From: Paenibacillus sp. USDA918EY
Lineage (GTDB): Bacteria; Bacillota; Bacilli; Paenibacillales; Paenibacillaceae
DNA: 64,000 nt
Direction of reading: 5' to 3'
Assembly (NCBI RefSeq): GCF_009870825.1
Contig: NZ_WTWY01000010.1
Span: forward strand, 1-64,000
The notes under the pieces are model-generated. The model saw only the letters and a program-made list of their open reading frames with translations, was not told the origin of the DNA and ran no database searches. The first letter of the stretch is position 1; each line of letters begins with the position of its first letter. The translations under genes and the position numbers were made by a program. Positions 35,035 through 43,754 of this stretch are shown in pieces.

Positions 35035-35554
35035 CTGATCCCCTCCTGTTGTGTTTGGCTCTCGTTGATCATGCCAGCGCTGCAGCCTATTAACCTCTCT
35101 CGATTTATCCCTGACGCCGCTTTCCGGCATTGTAGAAGGCTGCCGCCGGCTTGCGTAGGAACTGGTTGCCGAGACAATGCGCCCATCTCGAAACCGTTTA
35201 CGATTCCTGCTTTCTTATTTATCGGCAAATCTGGTTAAGAACTGGATATGGACAGAAGCGTAAATTTCATGAACACAAAAAATGCACCCCTTAAGAGCGT
35301 GCCGGATGAACTGATGCTTGGGTTCCTGCTTCGCCTTTAAAAGGTGCTTTCGAAAAATATTAAAAAGCGGATGTGAACGCTTGACTTGCCGCCATATCCC
35401 CTTTGCGGATGATTGCAAGAAAAATGGGCTGTTCATGGGAAGAGTTACGGGCGTGCATCCATACACTCCCTGTTGGGACGAATAGGATAGGATCAAACGT
35501 CCATCTTCGCTCCTCGGGGCAGCATGGCCGTGATCGCTGAAGGGAGTGCTTTCC
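35035..35554. other. Intergenic stretch without recognisable gene
   Basis: This is a 520-base gap between the divergent chemoreceptor and CotS-like genes. It must hold both promoters. Open frames within it lack supported starts and motifs. I see no RNA gene or repeat. Confidence 0.4.
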
Positions 35555-36622
35555 ATGCCCGTTCCATATCCACGCTCGCAAATTCGCGGCATCGCCCGCC
35601 AATTCGGATTGAACATGATTTCCTCGGCGCCGATGCCGTCCCTTTACCGTAAACATGCCGTGATTCGCATGCAAACGGAAACGGGAACCTATGCGCTAAA
35701 ACCCTTTATCAAAAGCGAGCTTCTTCGCACGAGCACCGTGAAACAAATGAATTCAGCCGCAGATGATGTCAGGCATTTGATGAACAGCGGGTACTTGCAC
35801 ATGCCGCCGTGGCTTCCGGCGAATTCAGGCAAGCTGTGGATTCTGGATCGGGGAAGGCCTTTCTACGTTACGGCATGGATCGAAGGGCGCCCCATGCAAA
35901 CGGCGCAGGACTTTGAGCAGCTCGGGCAGGCTTTAGCCGCGCTTCATGCCATCCCCCCGGGAAAGGCCGGTCTCAAACGGGCTCCCGCCCTTGAACAAAT
36001 TCGGTTATGGAAAACAAAGGATTCCTTCTTCCGCAAAACGACGGCGCGTTTGCATCAAAAAGGGAGATACCGAAGATGGATCGAAACGTACGGCAAAGCC
36101 TGCACATCGCTTTCGGAACGGGCATGGAGCGAGCTCGCCACCCCGGAGACGATCCGGCTCATCAAGGACGAAGCCGCTCGTCCCTCATTCGTTCACAACG
36201 ACGTCACGATGCCGAATGTCATCCTTTCCGGCGACGGGCGTCTCTTTCTCATCGACTGGGACCGGATTCGGCTGGGCTCGGCCTTTATCGATACGGCTAA
36301 GGCGATCAAAAACACGACCCAGTTCAATCCCGAGTTCATCCAATCGTTTCTGACAGGGTACGAACAACACCGGCCATTAGGCAAGGCTGCACGAAAAACC
36401 ATCGCCGCCCTTTATGCGCTCCCGCTCGAAGTTTGGTCCGCTTTCCGTTTCCCTTCCCGCGCCGGCAGCCGGCAAATGCTGCGTACGATAGACCGGACGT
36501 GGCAGCAGCGGGTAAAGGCGGTGGAGTTTATGGATGCGTGGGCGGGGTTAGCTTCCGGTATTCCTTGTCCGTCAAATATTCACAGAAAAATGGGGCGGCT
36601 TCCTCGGGGAGAATCGACTTGA
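35555..36622 (+). CDS. CotS-family spore coat kinase-like protein
   Basis: A 355-residue protein of the CotS/YutH group with an aminoglycoside-phosphotransferase (choline-kinase-like) fold. It has an N-lobe with YALKPFIK, a hinge FYVTAWIEGRPM, the Brenner-type catalytic loop FVHNDVTMPNVI and the metal-binding LIDWDRI. CotS proteins are spore coat components; some members keep kinase activity, and the catalytic Asp and Asn are present here. ATG 35555 follows GAAGGGAG. The last 30 or so codons may be an extension, as they overlap a minus-strand frame at 36528-36752. Confidence 0.82.
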   Translation: MPVPYPRSQIRGIARQFGLNMISSAPMPSLYRKHAVIRMQTETGTYALKPFIKSELLRTSTVKQMNSAADDVRHLMNSGYLHMPPWLPANSGKLWILDRGRPFYVTAWIEGRPMQTAQDFEQLGQALAALHAIPPGKAGLKRAPALEQIRLWKTKDSFFRKTTARLHQKGRYRRWIETYGKACTSLSERAWSELATPETIRLIKDEAARPSFVHNDVTMPNVILSGDGRLFLIDWDRIRLGSAFIDTAKAIKNTTQFNPEFIQSFLTGYEQHRPLGKAARKTIAALYALPLEVWSAFRFPSRAGSRQMLRTIDRTWQQRVKAVEFMDAWAGLASGIPCPSNIHRKMGRLPRGEST

Positions 36623-36752
36623 ACCACTCGTCCAGTCCCCGGTCCAGCATGACGAGCAGCATGATCATAAACAAGCTGACGCCGGTAGAATACCGAAGCC
36701 AGCTTGTATCCTGGAGTTTTTTTCGTTGTCCACTAAATGGGGTCTTGACCAA
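36528..36752 (-). CDS. Possible truncated small membrane protein
   Basis: A 74-residue frame with one hydrophobic stretch (SLFMIMLLVML) and a charged tail (LPEEAAPFFCEYLTDKEY) that looks protein-like. It overlaps the 3' end of the CotS-like gene and has no clear ribosome binding site. The first 10 or so codons cover CCCCATTTAGTGGACAA, which resembles an IS terminus. It may be the C-terminal remnant of a larger gene. I do not recognise the family. Confidence 0.25.
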   Translation of the reverse strand: MVKTPFSGQRKKLQDTSWLRYSTGVSLFMIMLLVMLDRGLDEWFKSILPEEAAPFFCEYLTDKEYRKLTPPTHP

Positions 36753-36773
36753 GGTCTCGGAAGCATTATTTTG

Positions 36774-37115
36774 TCAGAGGATTAGCAAGCTCAGTTTTGA
36801 AATAACTTCGGAGAGGGTTTTGGGCGGAACTTTGCAGATGAACATCGCTTGACGGGACTGCCAGTCAAGGCTCTTAACCTGATCGGCAAGGATTACTCCA
36901 TCAATCGGCAAATCTTGCGGAATAATAACTTCAAAGGGGTAGCTTTTTCTCCTTGAGGTTATCGGGCATAACAAGGAAAGTCCAACCTTTCCATTATAAG
37001 CTGCAGGAGAAACCACTAGTGCCGGACGCCTGCCTGCCTGTTCATCCCCCGCCTGCGGGTTGAACTGCAACCAAACCAAGTCGCCGCGATCCGGTATATA
37101 TTCGTTTTTTACCAT
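36774..37115 (-). CDS. mazF: MazF-type endoribonuclease toxin
   Basis: A PemK/MazF-family mRNA interferase of 113 residues. RGDLVWLQFNPQAGDEQAGRRPALVV contains the conserved GxE/DQxGxRPxxV core with the catalytic Arg, and LCPITSRRKSYPFEV carries the Thr-Ser site. It ends with ILADQVKSLDW, typical for the family. The ATG lies 7 bases inside the end of mazE, giving a coupled antitoxin-toxin pair. Confidence 0.93.
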   Translation of the reverse strand: MVKNEYIPDRGDLVWLQFNPQAGDEQAGRRPALVVSPAAYNGKVGLSLLCPITSRRKSYPFEVIIPQDLPIDGVILADQVKSLDWQSRQAMFICKVPPKTLSEVISKLSLLIL

Positions 37116-37339
37116 GCTTCCCGACCTTCCGGCTCGCCTGTTGACACCTCTTCATGAAGGTTCTCAGGTGTAACTTGAGTAAGAAGCTCCCCCAGTGTAG
37201 TGGACTTCGGCTTGATAACCAAGTGGCCGTTTTCCACATCAAGATCGATCTCCGACCCTTCCTCCAGCCCAACCTTCAAAGCAAGGGATTTCGGGATGCG
37301 AATGCCTAGACTATTGCCCCACTTTTGCACATGAAACAT
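37109..37339 (-). CDS. mazE: MazE-type antitoxin (AbrB fold)
   Basis: A 76-residue antitoxin with a swapped-hairpin AbrB/SpoVT DNA-binding domain (VQKWGNSLGIRIPKSLALKVGL, about residues 4-25 through 48). The acidic C-terminal tail (TPENLHEEVSTGEPEGREAW) should wrap MazF. ATG 37339 follows AGGGGG with 8-base spacing. The frame is open far upstream into an SMC-like ATPase fragment with no stop between them, so a fused product is possible in principle. Confidence 0.9.
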   Translation of the reverse strand: MFHVQKWGNSLGIRIPKSLALKVGLEEGSEIDLDVENGHLVIKPKSTTLGELLTQVTPENLHEEVSTGEPEGREAW

Positions 37340-38085
37340 GGAACCGCCCCCTGAAAATGTATATACAAAATACAAATGGAAGTGAGTTCTTCCCTGCTTG
37401 TCCTCATGAGAATCCCAGTCTACCTGGCCCTCAAATTGAAACAAAGACATATAGGACCTGAATTTTTGCTGAATTTCGCTTACGCGCATGCTAATCGTTG
37501 TTTCCAAAAGATCCTGCAATTCGACCGTCCGCTGCTCATCCGCCTCCAGCAGAATTTTGGTCCGCTTATATTCATCCTCCAGCTGCTCATAGTTTTCCTT
37601 GGCAATTCGGTAATTTTCAGGAGCCGCAGGATCTACTTCTTCCTTTCTTGCTTCTTCAAAGGTAACTTCCCCTTTTTCCGCATCTGTCCGAAGCGCCCTA
37701 ATTGCCGGTTTCTCTTCCTTGGCATATTTCTCCGCATAAATTTGTTTAGCCTCGTTAAAGATCTCAGGCACTATTCCCTTCATGTCTTCAATCTTCCTAG
37801 CGAGTACCGTCATTTCTGATTCCGCATTCTGCTTTCCTTCTTCCGCTTTGTGGTGTTGATTGTGAAGTTGATTCACCAGCTGCTTCGTAAGCTGCAGTCG
37901 ATGCCCTACATCGCCAATCTCCCGGTCCAGCTTTCTTCCTTTCTTCTCCAGTTGCTCCAAACGGTTGAGATGAAGCGCCGGCAAAACAGTAACCGACCGA
38001 TCCGGAACAACCGAATGCAAAGAGACATGATCCAAGTCGTTCGGAGGTTTGATCCCGTCAACGCTTCCGCTGAAAAAAATCGTAT
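37340..38085 (-). pseudogene. Internal fragment of an SMC/SbcC-like coiled-coil ATPase
   Basis: About 245 codons encode a long charged coiled coil (LEQLEKKGRKLDREIGDVG, then alternating Lys/Glu heptads) ending in EGQVDWDSHEDKQGRTHFHLY, a segment I associate with the base of the C-terminal head of SbcC-like ATPases. The Walker A half (N-terminal) and the Walker B and signature half (C-terminal) are both missing. The frame runs straight into mazE. No start codon with a ribosome binding site is evident, so it is a remnant cut at both ends. Confidence 0.6.
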
Positions 38086-38513
38086 ATTTTAATGTCTTCC
38101 ACTGACAGTGCATGTCCAATTGAGCATCCCGCTTCAGCTGCCAGTATTTCAACGAACTTAACATCTGCGGGAGCAAAGGTATACTCAACTAGTTCATGCC
38201 GCTTCACCCAACGAACCTCGTCGTGATCTACCAGTTGGATGGAGCCGTCAATGAACCGGGCCTTATATGCAATCAGTTGGATATGCTTTTCGCCATAATG
38301 ATGATCGTTTGTTCCGAACCATGCGTAAGGCTCGATCGTGATTTGCATCTCCTCGCGAAGCTCGCGTTTCAGACAGTCGATTGGCGATTCTTCTGGCTCC
38401 AGCTTTCCTCCCGGGAATTCCCACAGGCCTGCCTGCGGTTTGCCGGGCTTTTTTCTGGCGATGAGGACTTGTCCTTGCTCGTTTTCGATGATGGCTGCGG
38501 CGACTTAGATCAA
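38058..38513 (-). pseudogene. NUDIX hydrolase (MutT-like) with nonsense codon 3
   Basis: Translation from 38513 on the minus strand gives AAGGAGG, then TTG-ATC-TAA-GTC-GCC-GCA. After the stop comes a complete MutT-like protein: AAIIENEQGQVLIARKKPGK, then the NUDIX box GGKLEPEESPIDCLKRELREEM, and a C-terminal half to residue 151. A GAA-to-TAA change at codon 3 explains the break. No alternative start exists before the NUDIX box; ATG 38348 would leave only 96 residues without it. It could be a real lesion or a base-call error. Its 3' end overlaps the ATPase fragment. Confidence 0.72.
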
Positions 38514-38823
38514 AGGGGGGAACCTCCTTATTAATAGCTCAATTAATCTTTTTCCTAACAACTATTATCTCATTATCCCATATTGTCCTGAGCTTGTTTT
38601 TGTTTTTTAGTTCGTTTTAAGACTAGTTTGTTTCACATATTCTACAATCTCTTCATCGAGAAGAGCTTTTTGTTCCATACCCCGATGATATATTTGAGAA
38701 TACACTTGTTTTGTCAGCACATATTAGTTCTAAACAAAAAAACTCCACACCCTCATGATGTGAAGTCCATTTCAAACTACTCAAACCATCCCTTCCATAA
38801 ACACCCCAGGGAACCGCACACCC
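38514..38823. other. Intergenic stretch without recognisable gene
   Basis: This is an AT-rich 310-base gap between the NUDIX and amidase genes, both on the minus strand. It should hold the NUDIX promoter. I see no clear RNA gene. A weak hairpin near 38750 after an A run could end the amidase transcript. Confidence 0.35.
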
Positions 38824-39933
38824 CTAATCCCTAACATGAATCAAAATATACTTCGTCGTTTGGTCCCAGCCCAAATCGAAGGGGACGCGATACCGATCGG
38901 CGGTATGCGAGTTCACCAGGGGATAGCCGTTGGCGTCTTGCCCGACGACGATGGAAAAGTGGTCCGTGTCCCCTTTCAGCTCGTAACCGATAAGATCGCC
39001 CGGCTGCAGCTTGGCAATCGCGCCATGCGGGTGCTTGTCGCTGGAGCGCGTAATTTCTTCAAAGGTCCCTTTTGCAATGAGGCGGCCGTAACCGGAGTAA
39101 AACAGGAAGCGCTGAAAGGCATCCGTCTGCACCCATGCCTGGCTCCCGCCTCCCCGATATCCCCATATGCCGGACATCGGCAATCCGCCGCCTTCCTTTT
39201 TATCGCCAAGCACCTGGGATGCGAAATTCGTGCAGTCTCCCCCCAGCGACGTATAATCCCGATAATTCCGGTTGTACCGGTTGTTATTGCCGGCCCCCCA
39301 AGCCAATCCCGCATATTTGTTGGCGTAAGCGACGGCACGCTCCCGCTTGTATCTTCCTTCTTTTTTGGGAGCCTCGGGTTCGGGCGAAAGATGCGGAAAG
39401 CCGGAAGGGGAATCCGGGATTAAATCCGGGTTTTCTTCAAGCGGATCGAGATACCACTCCTTTTTTATGATCCATCCGTCGCTTGTCTTTTTTAATATGA
39501 GGGCATGCCGGGTGCCGAGCCCAAAGGATTGCGGGGGAACCGACAACGTCTTGTAGCTGTAAGAAATTTTGGCGGATTGGACCAAGGAAATAACGGCTTG
39601 ATCTCCGCTTGCCTTAAAACGGGCGATTCGAATGCGCGGTTCAGCGGCGACAAGCCGAAGTCCGCGTTTTTCAATCCATGCATGGATGTACGCTGCGCGT
39701 TTTAATTCCATTTGATAAGCGTGGCGGCCCCCGGCCTCGGACAGAGCGTAATATTTCTCAATCGACTTCGGCTCCTGATGAATAAGCAGACTGTTGCGAT
39801 CTTGATACAATTGCTTCAAAAACGGCATCATCTTTTCTTTATCATCGTCCTGCTCGGGGGAAAGCGCATAAGTATTCAATGGCGATAAGCAAAGGGTGAA
39901 AGACATGCCAATCAGCAAAAGCAATCGTAACAC
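38824..39933 (-). CDS. Secreted amidase-domain protein (Amidase_6)
   Basis: A 369-residue exported protein. The signal peptide (1-24, ending TYALS) and an N-terminal domain (30-190) that supports binding are followed by a papain-like amidase domain (205-369), with the catalytic Cys in GGDCTNFASQ and His in DHFSIVVGQ, plus RGGGSQAWVQ. Such domains occur in Bacillus and Paenibacillus wall or spore proteins, and the NLPC/P60-like chemistry suggests amide hydrolysis. No substrate is evident. The ATG has a GGGAGA site. Confidence 0.82.
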   Translation of the reverse strand: MLRLLLLIGMSFTLCLSPLNTYALSPEQDDDKEKMMPFLKQLYQDRNSLLIHQEPKSIEKYYALSEAGGRHAYQMELKRAAYIHAWIEKRGLRLVAAEPRIRIARFKASGDQAVISLVQSAKISYSYKTLSVPPQSFGLGTRHALILKKTSDGWIIKKEWYLDPLEENPDLIPDSPSGFPHLSPEPEAPKKEGRYKRERAVAYANKYAGLAWGAGNNNRYNRNYRDYTSLGGDCTNFASQVLGDKKEGGGLPMSGIWGYRGGGSQAWVQTDAFQRFLFYSGYGRLIAKGTFEEITRSSDKHPHGAIAKLQPGDLIGYELKGDTDHFSIVVGQDANGYPLVNSHTADRYRVPFDLGWDQTTKYILIHVRD

Positions 39934-39983
39934 AGCAAAAATCTCCCTTATTGTTTTATCAATTCATCGAATTTTCCATGTTT

Positions 39984-40410
39984 CATTTGCCTTCCGGCAA
40001 ATCGAGAAGTTCCGGGACGGTTACTAATTTCACTCCGTTATTTCGAAACGTTCGAATGATATCCGGCAATGCTTGGACCGTTCCGGATAAATCTTCCCCG
40101 TGCCTCCGGCCGCGTGCTGAAGGATAATGGAGCCCGGATGTTGACCAGCCAGCCATTGAATTTGTTTTTCACTGATATTTCCGTACGGAGGTCTTATAAA
40201 CGTTGGTTTGAATCCCGAGATGGATTGAATTAAGCGATCCGTCGTTATAACCTGTTTTCGAAAATCGGGATCACTTAGTTTGGGCAAATTCGCGTGACTG
40301 TATGAATGATTTCCGAGGGCATGTCCTTCCTTTACGATTCGCCGGGCAATTTCGGGATGTGCTTCAACCCGGTTATTGAAATTCAACAATTATGCTTCCC
40401 ACCATGAAAA
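39984..40410 (-). pseudogene. Polysaccharide deacetylase (NodB) remnant
   Basis: The frame at 40030-40389 encodes the middle of a NodB domain: EAHPEIARRIVKEGHALGNHSYSHANL with the metal-binding HSYSH, then FIRPPYGN. The N-terminal TFDDGP motif is gone. The FFMVGS strand is visible in another frame just upstream (about 40395). The C-terminal part (LPDIIRTFRNNGVKLVTVPELLDL) lies in a different frame downstream of about 40090. It has at least two frame disruptions plus 5' loss. Confidence 0.75.
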
Positions 40411-40532
40411 TGGAATATCCCTAAAAAAACGCTATCCATATCTTGGTCCTGGATAATTTTTCACCCCCTATCGGACTACCTCCATCACTTCGTTCATATA
40501 ATTTTGGGACAACGTTTCTTTGGGGTGAGAAC

Positions 40533-42038
40533 ATGCCGCTTCCTTCCTTCCTAAAACAAACCGTATTGCGCACTGGCATCATTTTTCTGGTTAAAGCCAT
40601 CGGGCTTACTGTCCGCATCCCATTGTTTCGTCTGCTCGGCTCGGAAGGAGCCGGCATCTACCAAATGGTATACTCGATCTTTGGATTCGCGCTTACGCTC
40701 ATCGTAGGCGGCTTCCCGACATCGCTGGCACTCATGACGGCCAAAAACCCGGCGCGCGGACTGCAATTTTTTAACCGTTTGTTTGTCCCGTTTATCGTTT
40801 TGGGTGTTTGTTCCGGTTCCATCGGCTTCGCTGCAGCGCCGTATCTTGCGCATGTTCTCGGAGACAGCCGCCTGACGTTCCCCATCCGCTGCATAACACC
40901 TGCGCTTGCCATTATTCCCTTGTTGCAGCTATACCGCGGTTTTTTGCAAGGGATCGAGTCCTACATGCAAATATCCGCTTCCGAACTGATCGAACAAGCG
41001 GTACGCGCCGGCACGATGCTTTTACTGGCTGTCTTATGGATAAAATACGGCATGCATGCCGCCGTCGGCGGGGCCGTGTTCGGTGCATTTACAGGCGGCG
41101 TGATCGCCCTGTGTTTTTTATGGGGGTTGAGATACAGAAAAAAAACGACGTCCGCCCTAAACTTGGACGAAACGTCGACATTACGCCGGTCCATGTTGGG
41201 GCCGGAAGCATTTCTTTTTATGAAGTCGTCCCTTGCCATCATGCTGACCCGTTTAATTTCGCCCACCTCCGACCTGCTCGATGCGCTTATTATTCCACGC
41301 CGGCTGCAGATCGCAGGACTTAGCCACGCGGGTGCCGTCGCGGTTTTCGGAGAAATATTCGGCATGGCATCGATCATCGTTTACCTGCCAACCATTGTTA
41401 CCGCGGCATTGTCGTATACGATGGCTTCTAAACTGTCGGCCAGTTGGCAAAACGACAAAAGGGATGATTTTAAAGAACGGTCGAATTTATGCTTGGAAAT
41501 CGGATGGTTGTGGGGGATCAGCTCTGCCATGATCCTGCTCTTTCATGCGGACGAGCTCTCCAAGCTTGTCTTTGGAAACGAAGATGCGGCTGAGGCCATT
41601 CGCTGGATGTCTTTTGCCCCCATCGTGGCGGGCATGAGGGAACTTACGACAACGATGTTATGGACGATCGATCAAAAAAAGGCGCCTTTAACCGGTTCTC
41701 TCCTGGGTCTCGTCTGCTCAGCGGTTGCCGCTTATTGCTTAACGGCCATTCCCGGGTTCGGTTACGCCGGCGCGGCCATCGGCATTTTCTTGTTCGAGCT
41801 CGTTCCGTTGCTCTGGAATGCTCTTGTTTTGCGCAAACATTGCAAAGGTGTATTATCCATAGGCCGCTTATTAAGAGCCTCGCTATTTCTTGTGCTGATC
41901 CCCTTTCTCCATACTCCATTGGATGTCTTTCTGGTGCATATCGGCCTGGAATCTTCGGTTATCCGATCGATTGTAAGCTTATTGTTTTTTACCGTGAACA
42001 TTGGGTTATACATCTTGTACCGATATCGGAAAAAATAA
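40533..42038 (+). CDS. SpoVB/MurJ-like polysaccharide flippase
   Basis: A 501-residue membrane protein of the MOP superfamily with 14 predicted segments. FLVKAIGLTVRIPLFRLLGSEGAGIYQMVYSIF is the typical N-terminal signature of SpoVB-type proteins, a lipid-linked precursor translocase group used in spore cortex formation and related stages. ATG 40533 is chosen because GGGGTGAG precedes it and matches family N-termini; the open frame extends upstream without support. It is a SpoVB paralog, not necessarily spoVB itself. Confidence 0.85.
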   Translation: MPLPSFLKQTVLRTGIIFLVKAIGLTVRIPLFRLLGSEGAGIYQMVYSIFGFALTLIVGGFPTSLALMTAKNPARGLQFFNRLFVPFIVLGVCSGSIGFAAAPYLAHVLGDSRLTFPIRCITPALAIIPLLQLYRGFLQGIESYMQISASELIEQAVRAGTMLLLAVLWIKYGMHAAVGGAVFGAFTGGVIALCFLWGLRYRKKTTSALNLDETSTLRRSMLGPEAFLFMKSSLAIMLTRLISPTSDLLDALIIPRRLQIAGLSHAGAVAVFGEIFGMASIIVYLPTIVTAALSYTMASKLSASWQNDKRDDFKERSNLCLEIGWLWGISSAMILLFHADELSKLVFGNEDAAEAIRWMSFAPIVAGMRELTTTMLWTIDQKKAPLTGSLLGLVCSAVAAYCLTAIPGFGYAGAAIGIFLFELVPLLWNALVLRKHCKGVLSIGRLLRASLFLVLIPFLHTPLDVFLVHIGLESSVIRSIVSLLFFTVNIGLYILYRYRKK

Positions 42039-42074
42039 AGCCCTATCTATCATAACAAATAGATAAGGCTTTTC
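42039..42074 (+). terminator. Terminator of the flippase gene
   Basis: AGCC-TATCTAT pairs with ATAGATA-AGGCT and is followed by TTTTC. It begins at the end of the coding region. Confidence 0.7.
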
Positions 42075-42098
42075 ATGCGGCGGGAGCGGCCATCCAAC

Positions 42099-42722
42099 TC
42101 ATTCCCCTTTTAATGAATCCGTCTCACCCGACGGCGTCAACAAATGTTCACTTACCTTGGTAAGAAACGCCGACCATCTCGCTTGAAATTCGGGGTCGGT
42201 GGATTCGAAGCCGGTCATGATCTGAGTGATGCTGCTGAAGATAATCGGATACGTCGTTAATGCGGTCAGCGCCAACGCCACAAGTTCGGGGTCGAGATCC
42301 GGCGGCACCATTCCCTTTTCTTGTTGGGCCTTCCAGTACGACGCATAGGATTGCAGGGCGATTTCCCCGCCCTTATTCCATGAGGTCTGCTCGGCTCGCG
42401 CCTCAAGCGCTTCCCAAGCGCTGAACTTAATGAAGTCCGCCCTCGCCTGGCTGTTGACTCTAAAACGGTGCTCCGCAATATGGAGCGGATCGTCGGGAAC
42501 CTGAGAGACCCACTCCGGTTCGCTGGTCGCCGAATACGCCAAAACGGCTTCAAGCAGTTCCGCTTTCCCTTTGAAGTAATGATAAATGAGCTGCTTCTTC
42601 ACCCCGGCGTTTTCCGCGATCGCCTCGATTCGCGCCCCCTTGAAGCCCTTATCGAAAAACTCGCGTTTTGCGGCTTCAAGAATGTTCTTTTGCGTACGTT
42701 CCGCGTTGCGTATTTCTCCCAC
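42099..42722 (-). CDS. TetR-family regulator
   Basis: A 207-residue TetR repressor: the N-terminal helix-turn-helix (AERTQKNILEAAKREFFDKG then IAENAGVKKQLIYHYFKGKAELL, about residues 6-50) and a C-terminal all-helical ligand and dimer domain with no clear match. The start is GTG 42722 behind TGGAGG; the ATG at 42758 behind AAGGGGG is an alternative. It probably represses itself and genes to its right through the inverted repeats at 42789-42837. Confidence 0.85.
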   Translation of the reverse strand: MGEIRNAERTQKNILEAAKREFFDKGFKGARIEAIAENAGVKKQLIYHYFKGKAELLEAVLAYSATSEPEWVSQVPDDPLHIAEHRFRVNSQARADFIKFSAWEALEARAEQTSWNKGGEIALQSYASYWKAQQEKGMVPPDLDPELVALALTALTTYPIIFSSITQIMTGFESTDPEFQARWSAFLTKVSEHLLTPSGETDSLKGE

Positions 42723-42788
42723 TCGGCTGTACCTCCATCCCAAGTCTGTTAATATCATCGTACCCCCTTACTGAACCGTTGTCAAATT

Positions 42789-42837
42789 TAACTTTATAAT
42801 AATAAAATTATACTTGACATGTATAAAGTTATAACTT
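42789..42837. promoter_or_regulatory. Inverted repeats in the TetR promoter region
   Basis: TAACTTTATA (42789-42798) and TATAAAGTTA (42822-42831) form a perfect 10-bp inverted repeat. A second perfect 12-bp palindrome, AAGTTATAACTT, lies at 42826-42837. TTGTCA and TAAAAT (42779, 42803) could make a plus-strand promoter. The arrangement is typical of a TetR operator. Confidence 0.5.
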
Positions 42838-43136
42838 ACCATGTAGTCAGTAACCAACATTTGCTACAAGGTGACGATGAAATCAAACGGCATAGCTTAG
42901 CTAAGGGGTAGGGTAAATTCCGGAATGATTACGAAAGGAGCTGTGATGCGTTGAACGTTCGCAACTACGGTGCCCCTCATGACGACCGTTGATGCGAACA
43001 ACATGGCCCGACTGGTTCTTGCTGATACTGAGTTAAATGTCAATGACGGCAAAAATTCGGTTGGAGAAAATGATTGCCTGGATGGAATAGGTTTTGCATC
43101 GGTATGAAAAAAATCAAATCAATGGAGGAATCCCCC
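42838..43136. other. Intergenic stretch with possible decayed coding sequence
   Basis: This is the region between the TetR operator and the DoxX gene. It contains short frames, one of 42 codons at 42979-43107 without a ribosome binding site, and a segment (VRNYGAPHD in one frame near 42960) faintly like the start of an oxidoreductase. It may be the remnant of a TetR-controlled gene. Confidence 0.3.
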
Positions 43137-43502
43137 ATGACCGTATTTTCGATTGTTCTTCAAAGCTTGCTGATCGCATATTATGTTTTTTCGGGTTTCG
43201 CGAAGATGATCGGGGCCAAATACTGGGTTGATGTGTTCAACAATCTGAAGCTGCCTCAATGGTTTCGTGTCATCACGGGCGTGGTCCAATTGGTCGGCGC
43301 CGCCGTGCTCATCATAGGCTTCTGGTATGCGGGGGCGATCGCATGGGGAGGCATTTGGCTTGGAGTGACGATGCTGGTCGCGTTTCTGGCTCATATCAGG
43401 GTTAAAGATTCGTTTGGAAAAACGGTGCAGCCTGTTGTCTTCCTTGCGCTCATCGTCATTGTAACCATGATAAATGCGGACGGTATGCTGAACCTTTTAT
43501 GA
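43137..43502 (+). CDS. DoxX-family membrane protein
   Basis: A 121-residue protein with four membrane segments (about 3-22, 43-62, 68-87, 100-119) and the DoxX-type start YYVFSGFAKMIGAKYWVDVFNNLKLPQWFRVITG. The group is membrane-bound, and some members act in thiosulfate or redox metabolism, but most, like this one, have no assigned role. The start follows TGGAGG. Lying downstream of the TetR operator, it is probably TetR-controlled. Confidence 0.85.
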   Translation: MTVFSIVLQSLLIAYYVFSGFAKMIGAKYWVDVFNNLKLPQWFRVITGVVQLVGAAVLIIGFWYAGAIAWGGIWLGVTMLVAFLAHIRVKDSFGKTVQPVVFLALIVIVTMINADGMLNLL

Positions 43503-43651
43503 TCACGATCGATACGCCGGGATCTGCGGCTGCAGCTCCCGGTTATTCCACTCTCTTTTCCAGTCATTTCAAGCATTCCAAAATGGCGAGCATCCCGCAC
43601 GCATGTATTTTCATCGCAGACCAACGGCTTCCGCCCCGCCTTTTGCCCGAC

Positions 43652-43680
43652 AAAAAAAACACCCGGCAACCGCCGAGTGC
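43652..43680 (-). terminator. Terminator of the Bce/Yxd-type module
   Basis: CACTCGGC and GCCGGGTG form an 8-bp stem with one wobble, followed on the minus strand by a run of eight T. It lies 75 bases after the YxeA-like gene. Confidence 0.8.
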
Positions 43681-43754
43681 TTTCCCTACTATATCTGCTA
43701 TTCTAACCTTTTTTTATCGAACCTTGTTTGGATCTAATATAATCTTCATTCGCG

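Noticed and set aside
42979..43107. A 42-codon frame upstream of DoxX
   Set aside because: It has no ribosome binding site, hydrophobic segment or similarity that I recognise.
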